Of a DNA stretch of 64,000 nucleotides, positions 31,492 through 42,031 are shown piece by piece. Location: NCBI GenBank assembly GCA_021799445.1, contig JAJZAM010000001.1, positions 30,634 to 94,633 on the forward strand. Direction: 5' to 3'. This DNA is from Actinomycetes bacterium. Its GTDB lineage: Bacteria > Actinomycetota > Acidimicrobiia > Acidimicrobiales > Palsa-688. The position numbers and the translations under genes are program-made. Each line of letters opens with the position of its first letter. The stretch's first letter is position 1. Below the pieces are notes generated by a model that had not been told where the DNA came from, ran no database searches, and saw only the letters and a list, made by a program, of their open reading frames with translations.

Positions 31492-33023
31492 TCGTCGAGC
31501 TGTCCACGTCAGGGTTGCGTCCCGAAGACGTCCTTGCGGTCGCGCGGGGCGGTGCCCTGGTCGAGCTGAGCCGGGAGGCGGTCGCCGCCATGAGCCGCTC
31601 ACGCTTGCGCGTCGAGGAGCTGGCGGCCTCACAGACGCCCGTGTACGGGGTCTCTACCGGCTTCGGGGCTTTGGCGACACGTCACATCCCCCCGTCGCGA
31701 CGCAAGGACCTTCAGCGCAGCCTGATCCGCTCGCACGCTGCGGGCACCGGAGACGAGGTGGAAGTCGAGGTGGTACGCGCGATGATGCTCCTCCGCTTGG
31801 CGACTTTGGCGTCGGGGCGCACAGGCGTCAGGCCGTCGGTGGCGGCGTCATACGCGTCTGCCCTAAACGCGGGTATCACCCCCAAAGTTCCAGAGTACGG
31901 GTCTTTGGGCTGCAGCGGGGACCTGGCCCCCCTAGCCCACACGGCCCTATTTATGATGGGAGAAGGACAAGGCCGTGACCGCGACGGTGTGCTGCGCCCG
32001 GCTGATGAGCTTCTATGCCTGGCGGGGATCGAACCGCTCGAGCTCGAAGAAAAAGAAGGCCTGGCTTTAGTCAACGGTACTGACGGCATGCTTGGCATGC
32101 TGGTCATGGCGGTGAGCGACATGTCAACCCTTTGCAAGACGGCTGACCTTACGGCGTCGATGAGCGTCGAAGCGCTCCTTGGAACTGACCGTGTCTTCGC
32201 CGCGGACCTTCACGCGCCTTTGAGACCCCATCCAGGCCAGGCCGCAGCGGCGGACAACATGTGGCGTCTGCTGCGACACTCTCAGATCGTCGGGTCGCAC
32301 CGGGTGGGCGACACACGAGTCCAGGACGCGTACTCGCTGCGTTGCGCCCCTCAGGTGTCCGGGGCTGCACGCGACACGCTGTCGCACGCTTCGATGGTCA
32401 TCGGGCGAGAGCTCGCCGCTACCGTCGACAACCCCGTCGTGCTTCCCGACGGACGTGTAGAGTCCAACGGTAACTTCCACGGCGCTCCGCTCGCCTACGT
32501 GGCGGACTTCTTGGCGATCGTAGCCGCTGATCTCGCGTCGATGAGCGAACGGCGCTGCGACCGGATGCTAGACCCCGCCCGGTCGCACGGGCTTCCGCCT
32601 TTCCTCGCCGACGATCCGGGAGTCGACTCTGGTTACATGATCGCCCAGTACTGCGCTGCGGGCATCGTCAGTGAGCTAAAGCGGCTCGCTTCCCCGGCGA
32701 GCGTCGACTCCATACCGAGCTCGGCCATGCAGGAGGACCACGTGTCGATGGGCTGGGCGGCCGCCCGCAAGCTTCGCAGGTCACTGGACGGCTTGCGCCG
32801 GGTCGTCGCCATAGAGCTGCTCGTAGCCGCACGGGCTTTGGACTTGCGGGCTCCGCTGGAGCCCGCCCCGGCAACAGGCGCAGCCAGGCGAGAGCTGCGT
32901 TTGAGCGTTCCGGGACCGGGGGCCGACCGCTGGGTTGCGCCGGAGGTCGAAGCCGCCGTGCAGGCCGTCGCGTCGGGGCGTGTGCTCAAAGCGGCGGAAG
33001 CCGTCTGCGGGGAGTTGGGATGA
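31488..33023 (+). CDS. hutH: histidine ammonia-lyase
   Basis: YGVSTGFGALATRHI, MIO triad ASG context GSLGCSGDLAPLAH, LVNGTDGM. Confidence 0.95.
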   Translation: MIVELSTSGLRPEDVLAVARGGALVELSREAVAAMSRSRLRVEELAASQTPVYGVSTGFGALATRHIPPSRRKDLQRSLIRSHAAGTGDEVEVEVVRAMMLLRLATLASGRTGVRPSVAASYASALNAGITPKVPEYGSLGCSGDLAPLAHTALFMMGEGQGRDRDGVLRPADELLCLAGIEPLELEEKEGLALVNGTDGMLGMLVMAVSDMSTLCKTADLTASMSVEALLGTDRVFAADLHAPLRPHPGQAAAADNMWRLLRHSQIVGSHRVGDTRVQDAYSLRCAPQVSGAARDTLSHASMVIGRELAATVDNPVVLPDGRVESNGNFHGAPLAYVADFLAIVAADLASMSERRCDRMLDPARSHGLPPFLADDPGVDSGYMIAQYCAAGIVSELKRLASPASVDSIPSSAMQEDHVSMGWAAARKLRRSLDGLRRVVAIELLVAARALDLRAPLEPAPATGAARRELRLSVPGPGADRWVAPEVEAAVQAVASGRVLKAAEAVCGELG

Positions 33024-34447
33024 CCCCCCGATCTTGGTGGGCTGAGATGGCATGGCTCGGAGGACCCGACGCGGCAAGCGGTGTTCGCATCGACTGCGAC
33101 GCAAACGGGACCATACTTGCGGTCGAGCCGGGAAGCCCACGCCCGGAAACCTCCGGCGTCGGGATCCTGCCGGGGCTGACGGTCCCAGGCCTCGTCAACT
33201 GTCACTCCCACGCGTTCCACCGGGCGTTGCGGGCCTGGACCCAGTCTGGAGGCGGCGACTTTTGGACGTGGCGTAGCCTCATGTACCGAATCGCCGAGCG
33301 GATCAACCCGGACGCTTACTTGGAGCTCGCTACGGCTGTCTACGCGGAGATGCTGCTGGCCGGCGTCACCACTGTGGGCGAGTTCCACTACCTGCATCAC
33401 GATCAAAGCGGCCGTGCCTATGAGAACCAGGCGATGGAAGCAGCGATAGTCGAGGCGGCACGCGTCGCGGGAATCCGGATAACCGTGCTCGACGCCTGCT
33501 ACCTGACGGGGGGCGTCGCCCCGTCAGGGGAGGTTGTCACGGGCCTCGGGGCCGACGTTGGGACGCCAGCGGCCGTTGCGCTTCAAGGGGCTCAGAGGCG
33601 CTTCAGCGACGGCAGCGTCGAGGGCTGGCTGTCCCGCCTGGGCGAAGCGTCGCGATCTCTCAGCGGACCCACGGTGCGCTTCGGGGCTGCGGTGCACTCA
33701 GTCCGGGCGGTGCCCCGAAACGCTCTCGCTGAGATAGCAGAAGCGGTGGCGCCCGCGGGAGCGCTCATCCACGCGCACGTCAGCGAGCAGCCGGCCGAGA
33801 ACGCAGCCTGCGAGCGTGCCTACGGGCTCACCCCCACGCAGGTCCTGGCCGAAGCGGGCCTGCTCGGACCTGCCTTCACCGCTGTCCACGCCACCCATCT
33901 CGAAGCCGGGGACGTCAAGCTCCTCGGATCGTCGGGGTCGTCGGTGTGCATGTGCCCGACAACCGAGCGTGATCTCGCCGACGGGATCGGGCCTACCGTC
34001 GCCCTCCGAGGCGCCGGGGTGCCGCTTTGCCTCGGAAGCGACTCGCACGCGGTGATAGACCTCCTAGAAGAAGCGCGTGCCGTCGAGCTCGACGAGCGCC
34101 TGGCCAGCGGTCGCCGCGGATCCCACGACCCGGCGGATCTGCTCCAAGCTGCCACCCGAAACGGCTCGGCCTCTTTGGGATGGCCCGAGGTCGGGCGGAT
34201 CGAAGTGGGCGCCCAGGCTGACCTTTGCAGCTTCGACTGTTCGAGCGTCGAGATGGCTGGCACCTTCGGACCTGGGGGTACCAATGCGCCGGCCGCCTTG
34301 ATCTTCGCTGGCCGCGGTAGTTTGGTACGCGACGTGATCGTAGCCGGCAGGACGATCGTGAGAGACGGCCATCACCTGGGTGTTAATGACGTGGCAAGGC
34401 GAATGTCAGACGCGATCTCCGGGGTCATGGACCGTGGCGAAAGATGA
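33020..34447 (+). CDS. hutF: formimidoylglutamate deiminase
   Basis: Amidohydrolase fold ([74 protein letters not shown]). Confidence 0.92.
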   Translation: MTPRSWWAEMAWLGGPDAASGVRIDCDANGTILAVEPGSPRPETSGVGILPGLTVPGLVNCHSHAFHRALRAWTQSGGGDFWTWRSLMYRIAERINPDAYLELATAVYAEMLLAGVTTVGEFHYLHHDQSGRAYENQAMEAAIVEAARVAGIRITVLDACYLTGGVAPSGEVVTGLGADVGTPAAVALQGAQRRFSDGSVEGWLSRLGEASRSLSGPTVRFGAAVHSVRAVPRNALAEIAEAVAPAGALIHAHVSEQPAENAACERAYGLTPTQVLAEAGLLGPAFTAVHATHLEAGDVKLLGSSGSSVCMCPTTERDLADGIGPTVALRGAGVPLCLGSDSHAVIDLLEEARAVELDERLASGRRGSHDPADLLQAATRNGSASLGWPEVGRIEVGAQADLCSFDCSSVEMAGTFGPGGTNAPAALIFAGRGSLVRDVIVAGRTIVRDGHHLGVNDVARRMSDAISGVMDRGER

Positions 34448-35697
34448 GCAACCGACACGACACGCCAGACGTTCGGCGTCGAGAGGATACCAACTGCACG
34501 GGGGAGGGCAACGACGGAGCTAGCTTCGTGATCACAGGGATCGGCGAGTTGTGCGACGGCACGGGGTCGCCGCCCGCCGAAAACATGGCCATGGTCGTCG
34601 AGTCCGGCCGGATCGCGTGGGTCGGTCCGGAGACAAACCTGCCCGAGGCGTCGGGGGCCGCACTCCTAGACGTCGACGGAAGGGCTGTCATTCCAGGCTT
34701 CGTCGACAGTCACACGCATCTCGTTTTCGCCGGGGACAGAGCCCGCGAGTGGGAGGCGCGCATGGCGGGACACCCCTACGGCGCCGGGGGGATCGTCAGA
34801 ACCGTCGAGGCGACGCGCGCCGCGACGACGCAGGAGCTGTCGAGGCGGGCGGCGGGCCTGGCGGCCGAAGCGCTCGCCGGGGGCACGACGACCATCGAGG
34901 TAAAAAGCGGCTACGGCCTCGACGTTGCCAACGAAGCGCGTCTGGTTCGCGTCGCAGCGACGCTCACCGACGAGGTGACGTTCCTCGGAGGTCACGTGGT
35001 CCCCCCGGAGTACGCCGGGCGCTCTGACGACTACGTGAGCCTGGTGTGCGGGCAGATGCTGGAATCCTGCCGTTCGCAGTGCCGCTGGATTGACGTGTTC
35101 TGCGAAGAGGGAGCCTTCGACGCGGACCAGGCTAAAGCGGTGCTCGAAGCTGGGCGGGAAGCGGGTCTTGGTCTCAGGGTGCACGCAAACCAGCTTCGCC
35201 ATGGCCCTGGCGCGTCGCTGGCGGTGGCCGTCGGTGCCGCGTCGGTGGACCACTGCACCCATCTGGCCGACTCCGACGTGGAAGCCCTCGCTGGATCGTC
35301 GACGGTAGCGACGCTGCTACCGGCGGCTGAGTTCTCTACCCGTTCGGCCTACCCCGATGGCCGGCGGCTCCTCGACGCCGGGGTGAGGTTGGCGCTGGCT
35401 ACCGACTGCAACCCCGGAACGTCTTTTACCACGTCTATGAGCTTCGTCGTGGCTTTGGCGGTGCGAGAGCTCGGGATGACCGTAGCCGAAGCGCTTCACG
35501 CCGCTACGGGCGGAGGCGCTGACGCACTGCGCCGCGACGACATCGGCAGGCTCCAGCAGGGCAAGAGAGCGGACTTCTCAGTCCTCGACGCGCCGAGCGT
35601 GTCGTGGATCGCCTACCGTCCGGGAGTGCCGTTAGTAAGTGCCGTGTTCCGACTGGGAGAGCTCGTAGCCGGAACGTCACCCGGGTTGCACCCGTGA
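34444..35697 (+). CDS. hutI: imidazolonepropionase
   Basis: [59 protein letters not shown]. Confidence 0.95.
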   Translation: MSNRHDTPDVRRREDTNCTGEGNDGASFVITGIGELCDGTGSPPAENMAMVVESGRIAWVGPETNLPEASGAALLDVDGRAVIPGFVDSHTHLVFAGDRAREWEARMAGHPYGAGGIVRTVEATRAATTQELSRRAAGLAAEALAGGTTTIEVKSGYGLDVANEARLVRVAATLTDEVTFLGGHVVPPEYAGRSDDYVSLVCGQMLESCRSQCRWIDVFCEEGAFDADQAKAVLEAGREAGLGLRVHANQLRHGPGASLAVAVGAASVDHCTHLADSDVEALAGSSTVATLLPAAEFSTRSAYPDGRRLLDAGVRLALATDCNPGTSFTTSMSFVVALAVRELGMTVAEALHAATGGGADALRRDDIGRLQQGKRADFSVLDAPSVSWIAYRPGVPLVSAVFRLGELVAGTSPGLHP

Positions 35698-36626
35698 GCT
35701 GTCGCGAAGAGCCCCTGCCGGCCCAACCGGCCCAACCGGCCTCTGCTGGCGGGCTAGTTTTGCCGGCCCCGGCCCCGGCCCTTTCACCTGGCGAGGAGCT
35801 ACGTCACCTCGCCTCTGGCACCAAACTGAGCCCGACGTCGCGAAGGATCCTCGCTTTGTTGCTGGAGCACCCCCAGCAGCTCGCATGGTTGACGGCGCGG
35901 GAGCTCGCAGAGCGGGTCGGCGTCAGCCAACCTTCGGTTAGCCGTCTCGCGGCGTCGCTCGGCTTCGACGGCTACGGTGCCCTCCGGGACCACCTTCGAT
36001 CCGTGCTCGTCGACGACGTGGCGTCTCCATGCGGGTCCCGGGGTGAGACACACGCCCAGGCGGTGGTCGCTGAAGAAGCCAGACACGTCGCAGAAACAGC
36101 CAGGATCGTAGACGGCGTCGTGCAAGCCGAAGGAATCGCCGCAGCTCTTGTCGCTTCGAAGCCGCTGGTAGTTGCAGCGGTCCGGGCGTCCGCCTACCTG
36201 GGTGAGTATTTCACCTATCTAGCTGCCAAAGTGCATCCCCATGTGCTGTCGGTGGCGCAAGGAGACTCCAAATCTTTAGACGTACTGTTAGGGGCCAAGG
36301 CGGCCGGTGCGGATGTCCTGCTGGTCGTTTGCATGCCCCGTTACCCGTCTGAGATGATCCGCATGATCCAGTCGGCGGCAGGTATGGGGTATCGGATCGC
36401 GTTAGTGTGCGACCGGGCGATGCCTCCTATACCGGGCGTGGAGCCCACGTGGAGCCTTGCGCTCCCGGTCGGCTCAGGGTTGACGTTCGACGCTCACCCG
36501 GCCGTGCTCGTAGCGTTGGGGCTGCTGGTGGACGCTATGTGCGAAGCCGATCCGCTGACCGCCGAGTCCCGCATGGAGATGCTCGACGAGGCAGCGGAGG
36601 CTTCGGGAACTTATTGGACCGGCTGA
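35694..36626 (+). CDS. MurR/RpiR-family regulator, likely hut regulator
   Basis: GTG start overlapping hutI stop (GTGA); [59 protein letters not shown] and SIS-like domain. Confidence 0.85.
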   Translation: MSCREEPLPAQPAQPASAGGLVLPAPAPALSPGEELRHLASGTKLSPTSRRILALLLEHPQQLAWLTARELAERVGVSQPSVSRLAASLGFDGYGALRDHLRSVLVDDVASPCGSRGETHAQAVVAEEARHVAETARIVDGVVQAEGIAAALVASKPLVVAAVRASAYLGEYFTYLAAKVHPHVLSVAQGDSKSLDVLLGAKAAGADVLLVVCMPRYPSEMIRMIQSAAGMGYRIALVCDRAMPPIPGVEPTWSLALPVGSGLTFDAHPAVLVALGLLVDAMCEADPLTAESRMEMLDEAAEASGTYWTG

Positions 36627-36631
36627 GGGTT

Positions 36632-38389
36632 TCAGCGCCGCCCGTCGGGTTCGCCAGGAGACAACGATGCGAGTATGGCCGCTGCTGCGACCTTGCCCTG
36701 GGCCATCGCTTCGACGACTGTCGACGGTCCGACCAGGGAGTCCCCGGCGAACCAAGTGTGCTTACCCCGCGGGTAGGCGGCCTGGGCTTCGCCCTTCTCC
36801 CGCCCGAGCGCCAGGAGACCCACCGGTTGGTATCTAGCGGCGGGCGGAGCCGGGTTCGCTAGCAGCCCGCTGGCCAGCCAACGGCGGTCGGGGAAGCCTT
36901 GGGTCTTCTTGGCGACGGGCACATCGCCTCCCAGCTTGGCTATATCAGAGTCGATTCGATAGCCCATTGCCATAACTACCATGTCGACTTGTATCCTCGA
37001 CGTCTTGGATTCGAGCACCTTGGGACGTTTAGAAGCTTTGTGCTGCACGGTCTCGGCGAGCTCGGCTTCGCTGACGTGGCCGTCTTCGCCGAGCAAACGG
37101 CGCAGCGTGGTCGAGAAGCGCACCTCCACCCCTTCGGTGGTCGCTTCGTCCAGCTCGTCGGGGCGCACCGGCGCGAAGCGGCGGTCCATCCAGTCGATGC
37201 AGGTGGCTTGAGCGCCGAGACGCCGAGCGCTGCGAGCGACGTCCATGGCGGTGTTGCCGGCTCCGAGCACCAGGACTCTGGCAGGCCTCGTGTCGGCGGG
37301 AGCGGAGGCGCTGAGCGCTTTGGGAGCTAGGGCGGCCATGGGAGTGCCGCTGGCGATAGCCAGACGGGCCGCTTGGAGGAACTCGGTGGCGTCGCAGACG
37401 CCTTCGAGGTCTGACCCGGGGACCGGTGCTCGCATAGCTACGCTAGCGCCGGCTGCTACGACAACCGCGTCGAAGTCATCAGCGAGCGACTTGAGCTCCT
37501 CGGCGTTCACGTTGTGGTTCGTGTGCAGGTGCACACCGGCTTCGAGCAGGTGTTCCCAAGGCCGGCGAGCGACCTGCTCGGGCAGCGTGAAGTCGGGTAT
37601 GCCCCATATGAGAAGCCCTCCGGGTGTGGAGTCGCGTTCGAACACGGTCACGTCGGCTCCACCGGCGCGCAGCGTGGCGGCTGCTGCGATGCCCGCAGGA
37701 CCGGACCCGACTATCGCTACCCGGGGCGCCCGGTCGGTCTTTGCGGCTTCGGCCACTTCGATGGGCGGGACGGGAGCGTTGTCGGCGATGAAGCGCTCCA
37801 GGGCGCCGATAGCGACAGGGCTGCTCCCGGCGAGGGACCAACTGCAGGACCCTTCGCATTGCACCGCCTGATCGCAGACCCTCGAACAGATGTCAGGCAG
37901 GTAGGTGGTGCGGCGAAGCACTTTGTGAGCTTCGTCGAGGTCGCCTGAACGTAACGCTCGGATGAAACCCGGGATGTCGTTGTGTGCTGGGCAGCCGCGA
38001 ACGCAAGTCGGGTCCGGGCAGTCGAGGCAGCGGCTCGCCTCGTCGAGGGCTTCGTGCCAGTTTGTTATGGCCCTGCGAGTCTCGCTTCGGTCGAAGGTGA
38101 GCTGATCAGGATGTACGGTCTCAAGGCTCACCCTGGCGGCTACTAGCTGGGGCCCGTCCACGAATATCGCCGAGTAGGGGCACGTGCGCTCGCACTGGCG
38201 GCATCCGACGCAGAGCTGGTCGTCGCCGACGGCGGTCCAAGTGACCGGGTCCATGTGCAGGGCCTGGGTCGGGCATCTCACGATGCACTCCTGGCAGCCG
38301 GCGCAACGGTCGATCAGAACGTGGATAGTCGGCGAGAGCATGCTCTCCTTTACAGGCGAGGAGAGATCAGATGGAGCAGTGATTGTCAT
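36632..38389 (-). CDS. GltD-like FAD/NAD(P)-binding oxidoreductase with N-terminal 2x[4Fe-4S] ferredoxin domain
   Basis: CAGCQECIVRCP, CVGCRQCERTCP, CLDCPDPTCVRGCPAHNDIPGFI, AIVGSGPAGIAAAATLRAGGADVTVFE. Confidence 0.88.
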   Translation of the reverse strand: MTITAPSDLSSPVKESMLSPTIHVLIDRCAGCQECIVRCPTQALHMDPVTWTAVGDDQLCVGCRQCERTCPYSAIFVDGPQLVAARVSLETVHPDQLTFDRSETRRAITNWHEALDEASRCLDCPDPTCVRGCPAHNDIPGFIRALRSGDLDEAHKVLRRTTYLPDICSRVCDQAVQCEGSCSWSLAGSSPVAIGALERFIADNAPVPPIEVAEAAKTDRAPRVAIVGSGPAGIAAAATLRAGGADVTVFERDSTPGGLLIWGIPDFTLPEQVARRPWEHLLEAGVHLHTNHNVNAEELKSLADDFDAVVVAAGASVAMRAPVPGSDLEGVCDATEFLQAARLAIASGTPMAALAPKALSASAPADTRPARVLVLGAGNTAMDVARSARRLGAQATCIDWMDRRFAPVRPDELDEATTEGVEVRFSTTLRRLLGEDGHVSEAELAETVQHKASKRPKVLESKTSRIQVDMVVMAMGYRIDSDIAKLGGDVPVAKKTQGFPDRRWLASGLLANPAPPAARYQPVGLLALGREKGEAQAAYPRGKHTWFAGDSLVGPSTVVEAMAQGKVAAAAILASLSPGEPDGRR

Positions 38390-38402
38390 TGTCGTATTCC
38401 TC

Positions 38403-40004
38403 TCAAGAAGCTGCGTGCATGATCACGTACAAGAACCCGGCAACTCCCGCTGACACGAGGACCATGGCGATCCCGGTCAGCTCGGCGGCGACCGGGCGGG
38501 TCGCCGAAGGGCGGATGTCTCTGAGCGCAATCTTGTGAGTCGCCCACAGCGACGCGACCATCCCAAGCCCGACGACGACTACTTGGGCTATCACGATCTG
38601 TGGGTTGGTGAGGATGTGGGTGTGATAGAGGCTGGAGTGGGTGGAACCCGCGCCGAACCACGAACCGATCGCAGGGATGATGCGCAGCGAATGCTTGAAG
38701 AACTTCGGCAGCTGGCGGGCCAAGTAGTCCGCGCCGACTACGGGGATGAGACCGTAGGCGACAGGGACGAAGAACGAGCGGAACTGGCTGGCACGGTCCA
38801 CGAAGGACTTGGAGCGGGCGAGCGCCGCGAGCCTGTCGGTGACGGGAAGCTGGGCTGGGTCCTTCATGAAAAGCCTGCTTGGTATCCATGCGAGCCCAGC
38901 GACGAGGAAGCCCAGGCCGACGATCATTCCCAGGTAGTCGATCGGATTTGGGTAGGGGCCGATGTGGGTGACCCGGTTTAGCCAGTTGTCCAAGCTCGCG
39001 TAGGCGCTGGTGGCGTTGATCTGCTGGTAGAGGACGAGGCCGAACAGGAACGCCACCGCCCAGGCCAGGTCTGCCCGGCGCCGCTGCGGGGCTATCACCG
39101 ACTTGAGCGGCGGTTGGATGAAAAGCCCGACGTTACCCGAAGGGCAGCCTTTGTAGCATTCGCTGCACAGCCCGCAGGTCAGGTTCGAGTCGGCGCTGCC
39201 TGGCCAGGTGTACCACGGGCAGCCGTAGCCTTCCTCCCCGCCTCGCATGCAGTCCTTGGTCTGGCATGTAAGGCACACCTCCCGGTCCCGCGTGCGGAAC
39301 CCTGCGGCCGATCCCATCGCACCAACACTGCCGATAAGAGCTGACAAGGGGCACAGGTAGCGACAGAAGGTCCGCCGTTCGAACACCAAGAACACCGCCA
39401 CTGCGCTAGCGACGATCCCGATGACCATCAGGCCTGTGTCCGCGGGGTTGCCCGGCCCGGCGATGTTGAAGCGCTCCTCGATCCACGTGAGCCCGACGAA
39501 GGTGCCGACGGACAGGAGCAGCCCGTACCGGGCGATCGGCTCGGGTAGCTTACGCCCGAGCCCGAGGGTCTTCTGTGTGCGCTGCCAGAAGGTGCGCCGT
39601 TGGAGCCATTCGGCGAACCCGCCGAACGGGCACATTGCGCACCAGCCGCGCCCGACGACGACCATCAAGACGAAAACCAGGCAGAACCAGATGTACCAGG
39701 TGATCGCCGTTGCGAAGTTGAGGCCGGGTACGACCGTGCCCAAGATCCCGAGGAAGATGACCGTCCAGAAGATGATCTGGTTCGGCAGGATCAAAAGGAA
39801 CTGGAACTTGCGGTTGCGGACCAGCTTCGCCACCCGCGGATTGCGTGTCAGGTCCCAAGCTTTAGGGGGGTCGGTCGGCGCGAAGTGCTCGACCAAGCCC
39901 TCACGGCTCGGGGGTCGCAGCCTGACGGTCACGGGCGCTGGGCGTGCCAGCGGTGGTGCTTGCGCCGCTTGGGGACGCTGGTCATCGGGGGCGACGATCG
40001 TCAT
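38403..40004 (-). CDS. membrane polyferredoxin (NapH/NosR-like 4Fe-4S protein)
   Basis: Multi-TM with GWCAMCPFGGF, CRYLCPLSALIG, CLTCQTKDCMRGG, CGLCSECYKGCP. Confidence 0.85.
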   Translation of the reverse strand: MTIVAPDDQRPQAAQAPPLARPAPVTVRLRPPSREGLVEHFAPTDPPKAWDLTRNPRVAKLVRNRKFQFLLILPNQIIFWTVIFLGILGTVVPGLNFATAITWYIWFCLVFVLMVVVGRGWCAMCPFGGFAEWLQRRTFWQRTQKTLGLGRKLPEPIARYGLLLSVGTFVGLTWIEERFNIAGPGNPADTGLMVIGIVASAVAVFLVFERRTFCRYLCPLSALIGSVGAMGSAAGFRTRDREVCLTCQTKDCMRGGEEGYGCPWYTWPGSADSNLTCGLCSECYKGCPSGNVGLFIQPPLKSVIAPQRRRADLAWAVAFLFGLVLYQQINATSAYASLDNWLNRVTHIGPYPNPIDYLGMIVGLGFLVAGLAWIPSRLFMKDPAQLPVTDRLAALARSKSFVDRASQFRSFFVPVAYGLIPVVGADYLARQLPKFFKHSLRIIPAIGSWFGAGSTHSSLYHTHILTNPQIVIAQVVVVGLGMVASLWATHKIALRDIRPSATRPVAAELTGIAMVLVSAGVAGFLYVIMHAAS

Positions 40005-40107
40005 CTGGTACCTCTCTTAGAACACTATTCCTATGGTGTAGCACTAAACGTAGATAAGACTAGCTAAGGTGATGACTTATGTCAAGTCTTCAGCTATACT
40101 TATTGTT

Positions 40108-41187
40108 GTGAATATGACGTTGTCGAAACGGGGGGACTACGTGGTCCGCTCGGCCCTGTCTCTCGCCAGGGCCTATCCGAGCGGGGAAGCGCGCAAAATC
40201 CGCGAAGTGGTGGCCGAGATGGGCGTGCCCCAGACCTTCGCATCGCAGATACTCGCCGACCTGGTACGGGCCGGTTTGGCGACCTCCAAGGCCGGCAAGG
40301 ACGGCGGATACCGTCTCGCCTCTCCTCCTGAACAGGTGAGCCTCGTCGAGGTGGTCGAAGCCGGCGAGGGTCCGCTGCGAGCCGAGAGGTGCGCACTAGG
40401 AGAAGGACCGTGCCGTTGGGACGCCGTGTGCCCGCTGCACGAAACGTGGCGTTCGGCGACCGAGGCCCTGCGCGAGGTGCTGCGCTCGACGTCCCTCGCC
40501 GACTTGGTGCGCCGCGACGAAGACATAGAAGCCGGTCGGGTGGAACGCCCGAAGGACTCCCACAGGGCGGGAGACCACAGTGTGGCGGTCGCCGACTCGA
40601 TACAAGTCGAAGCGGGAGTCCCGCAGCTTCTAGCCGTTCTCAGACGCGAACAGGTCTTTGCTACCGCTTTGGTCGGTGCGTTCGGCGAGGTTGACGAGTT
40701 GCGCAAGCGGATCCTCGGTGATCCAGCACCGTGGTTGCCGGTGCACGTGGCCTCGTCGACTTCTCTTGGACGAGCCGAAGGCGCGGATACGCTCGGAACT
40801 CGAAACGCAGAGGACGCCGCTCAGCTGGGCGTCTCGTTTGAGGCTTCCATGCCGGGGGGTTTGGGCGCTCACGGCGAGATCTCAATAGCCGTCGTCGCTT
40901 TGGACCCCGAGCGCTGCGAGTTGCGCGCCGGCGCGAGGATACGACTTCCCGCGCTTGACGTGTCAGTCGCGCCAGGGCCTACGCTGGGCTTGGAGGTCAC
41001 GCAATCGGGAACGGAAGCTGACCAGCTTCCCCTCGGGGACCGTCTAGCTCAGGTTCTCGTCAGGACAGTGCTCAGACGGATAGCCAGAGTTGCTGACGCC
41101 GCCGCGAGCCAGGGTCGTTCGGTGTCGACCAGCGCGCCGGACCGCCACCCCCGTGGTGGCAGGCCACGAAAAGCTGCTGTCAGCTAG
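40108..41187 (+). CDS. Rrf2-family Fe-S regulator with long C-terminal extension of unknown function
   Basis: GTG 40108 / ATG 40114 start; MTLSKRGDYVVRSALSLARAYPSGEARKIREVVAEMGVPQTFASQILADLVRAGLATSKAGKDGGYRLA, cysteine cluster ERCALGEGPCRWDAVCPLH; ~200 extra C-terminal residues. Confidence 0.85.
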   Translation: MNMTLSKRGDYVVRSALSLARAYPSGEARKIREVVAEMGVPQTFASQILADLVRAGLATSKAGKDGGYRLASPPEQVSLVEVVEAGEGPLRAERCALGEGPCRWDAVCPLHETWRSATEALREVLRSTSLADLVRRDEDIEAGRVERPKDSHRAGDHSVAVADSIQVEAGVPQLLAVLRREQVFATALVGAFGEVDELRKRILGDPAPWLPVHVASSTSLGRAEGADTLGTRNAEDAAQLGVSFEASMPGGLGAHGEISIAVVALDPERCELRAGARIRLPALDVSVAPGPTLGLEVTQSGTEADQLPLGDRLAQVLVRTVLRRIARVADAAASQGRSVSTSAPDRHPRGGRPRKAAVS

Positions 41188-41212
41188 GCGGCTGTGAGTA
41201 ATATCTGCGCTT

Positions 41213-42031
41213 GTGGGTAAGGGCACTGCGGTTGACTGGGACGAGCTGGCTCGTAGGCTGCCTGTCCGTCCGTCGACGGCAACACGACTCTTCGAGCTGA
41301 TCGACGACCCGGACGCCTCGCTTTCCCAGTTCGCTGAGATCGTCGAGATTGATCCTGTCCTTTCCACCAGAGTACTGCGGATGGCCAACTCGGCAGCCTA
41401 CGGAGGTCGGGGAGGCGTTGCGTCTGCCACTAGGGCCGTGATGATGCTCGGCGCTTCGGCAGTTCAAGCGATAACCGCCGCGGCCGCCTTCCCGCTACTA
41501 TCCGACGGCGTAGACCTAGGACCGGACACATTCTGGCCTCACGCCATGGAGGTTGGCGCCGCGGCGTCTACCATCGCGGCCGAGTTGGAGGTGGGTGCGG
41601 GGGAGGCGTTCACCGCCGGCTTGCTCCACGACATCGGCGCCGTCCTGCTGCACCTTCGTGATCCAGCCCTCTACGCTGACGTGGTGCGCCGCGGCGGGGA
41701 GCGACTCCTCGACCACGAACGTTCCGCCTTCGGCACCGACCACCCCGAAGTCGGGGCGGCGGCCCTCGCCAAATGGGGTTTCCCTAAGAGCCTCGTCGAA
41801 GCGGTGCGGGACCACCATCTTCCGCTCGTAGGCGCCGGAAAGTTGACTAAGGCGGTTGCTATCGGAGAAGCCGCGGTCGCGGAGGCCGTCGGACTTTCCT
41901 GCCACGAGGTTTCCAGGTCCCTTGAGGAAGTCATCGACGAATGCCGCCTCTGGGTGAAACCCGCTCAGGTTCTTCGAGCCACCCAGAAGTCGTTCGATCG
42001 GGTCAGCACCAGGCTCGGCGCGAAGATATGA
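41213..42031 (+). CDS. HDOD-domain protein
   Basis: LFELIDDPDASLSQFAEIVEIDPVLSTRVLRMANSAAYGG, TRAVMMLGASAVQAI, AGLLHDIGAVLL. Confidence 0.88.
   Translation: MGKGTAVDWDELARRLPVRPSTATRLFELIDDPDASLSQFAEIVEIDPVLSTRVLRMANSAAYGGRGGVASATRAVMMLGASAVQAITAAAAFPLLSDGVDLGPDTFWPHAMEVGAAASTIAAELEVGAGEAFTAGLLHDIGAVLLHLRDPALYADVVRRGGERLLDHERSAFGTDHPEVGAAALAKWGFPKSLVEAVRDHHLPLVGAGKLTKAVAIGEAAVAEAVGLSCHEVSRSLEEVIDECRLWVKPAQVLRATQKSFDRVSTRLGAKI

Noticed and set aside
30430-31632. 400-aa minus-strand ORF
   Set aside because: Antisense to the M20 amidohydrolase and hutH, low-complexity R/P/A/G-rich translation.
40720-41160. Weak resemblance of the Rrf2 C-terminal tail (DRLAQVLVRTVLRRIARVADAAASQ) to the 20083..20598 product tail (HRLAQATVRSFLARVAERLESQ)
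   Set aside because: Limited to one amphipathic helix; could be compositional and needs profile comparison.
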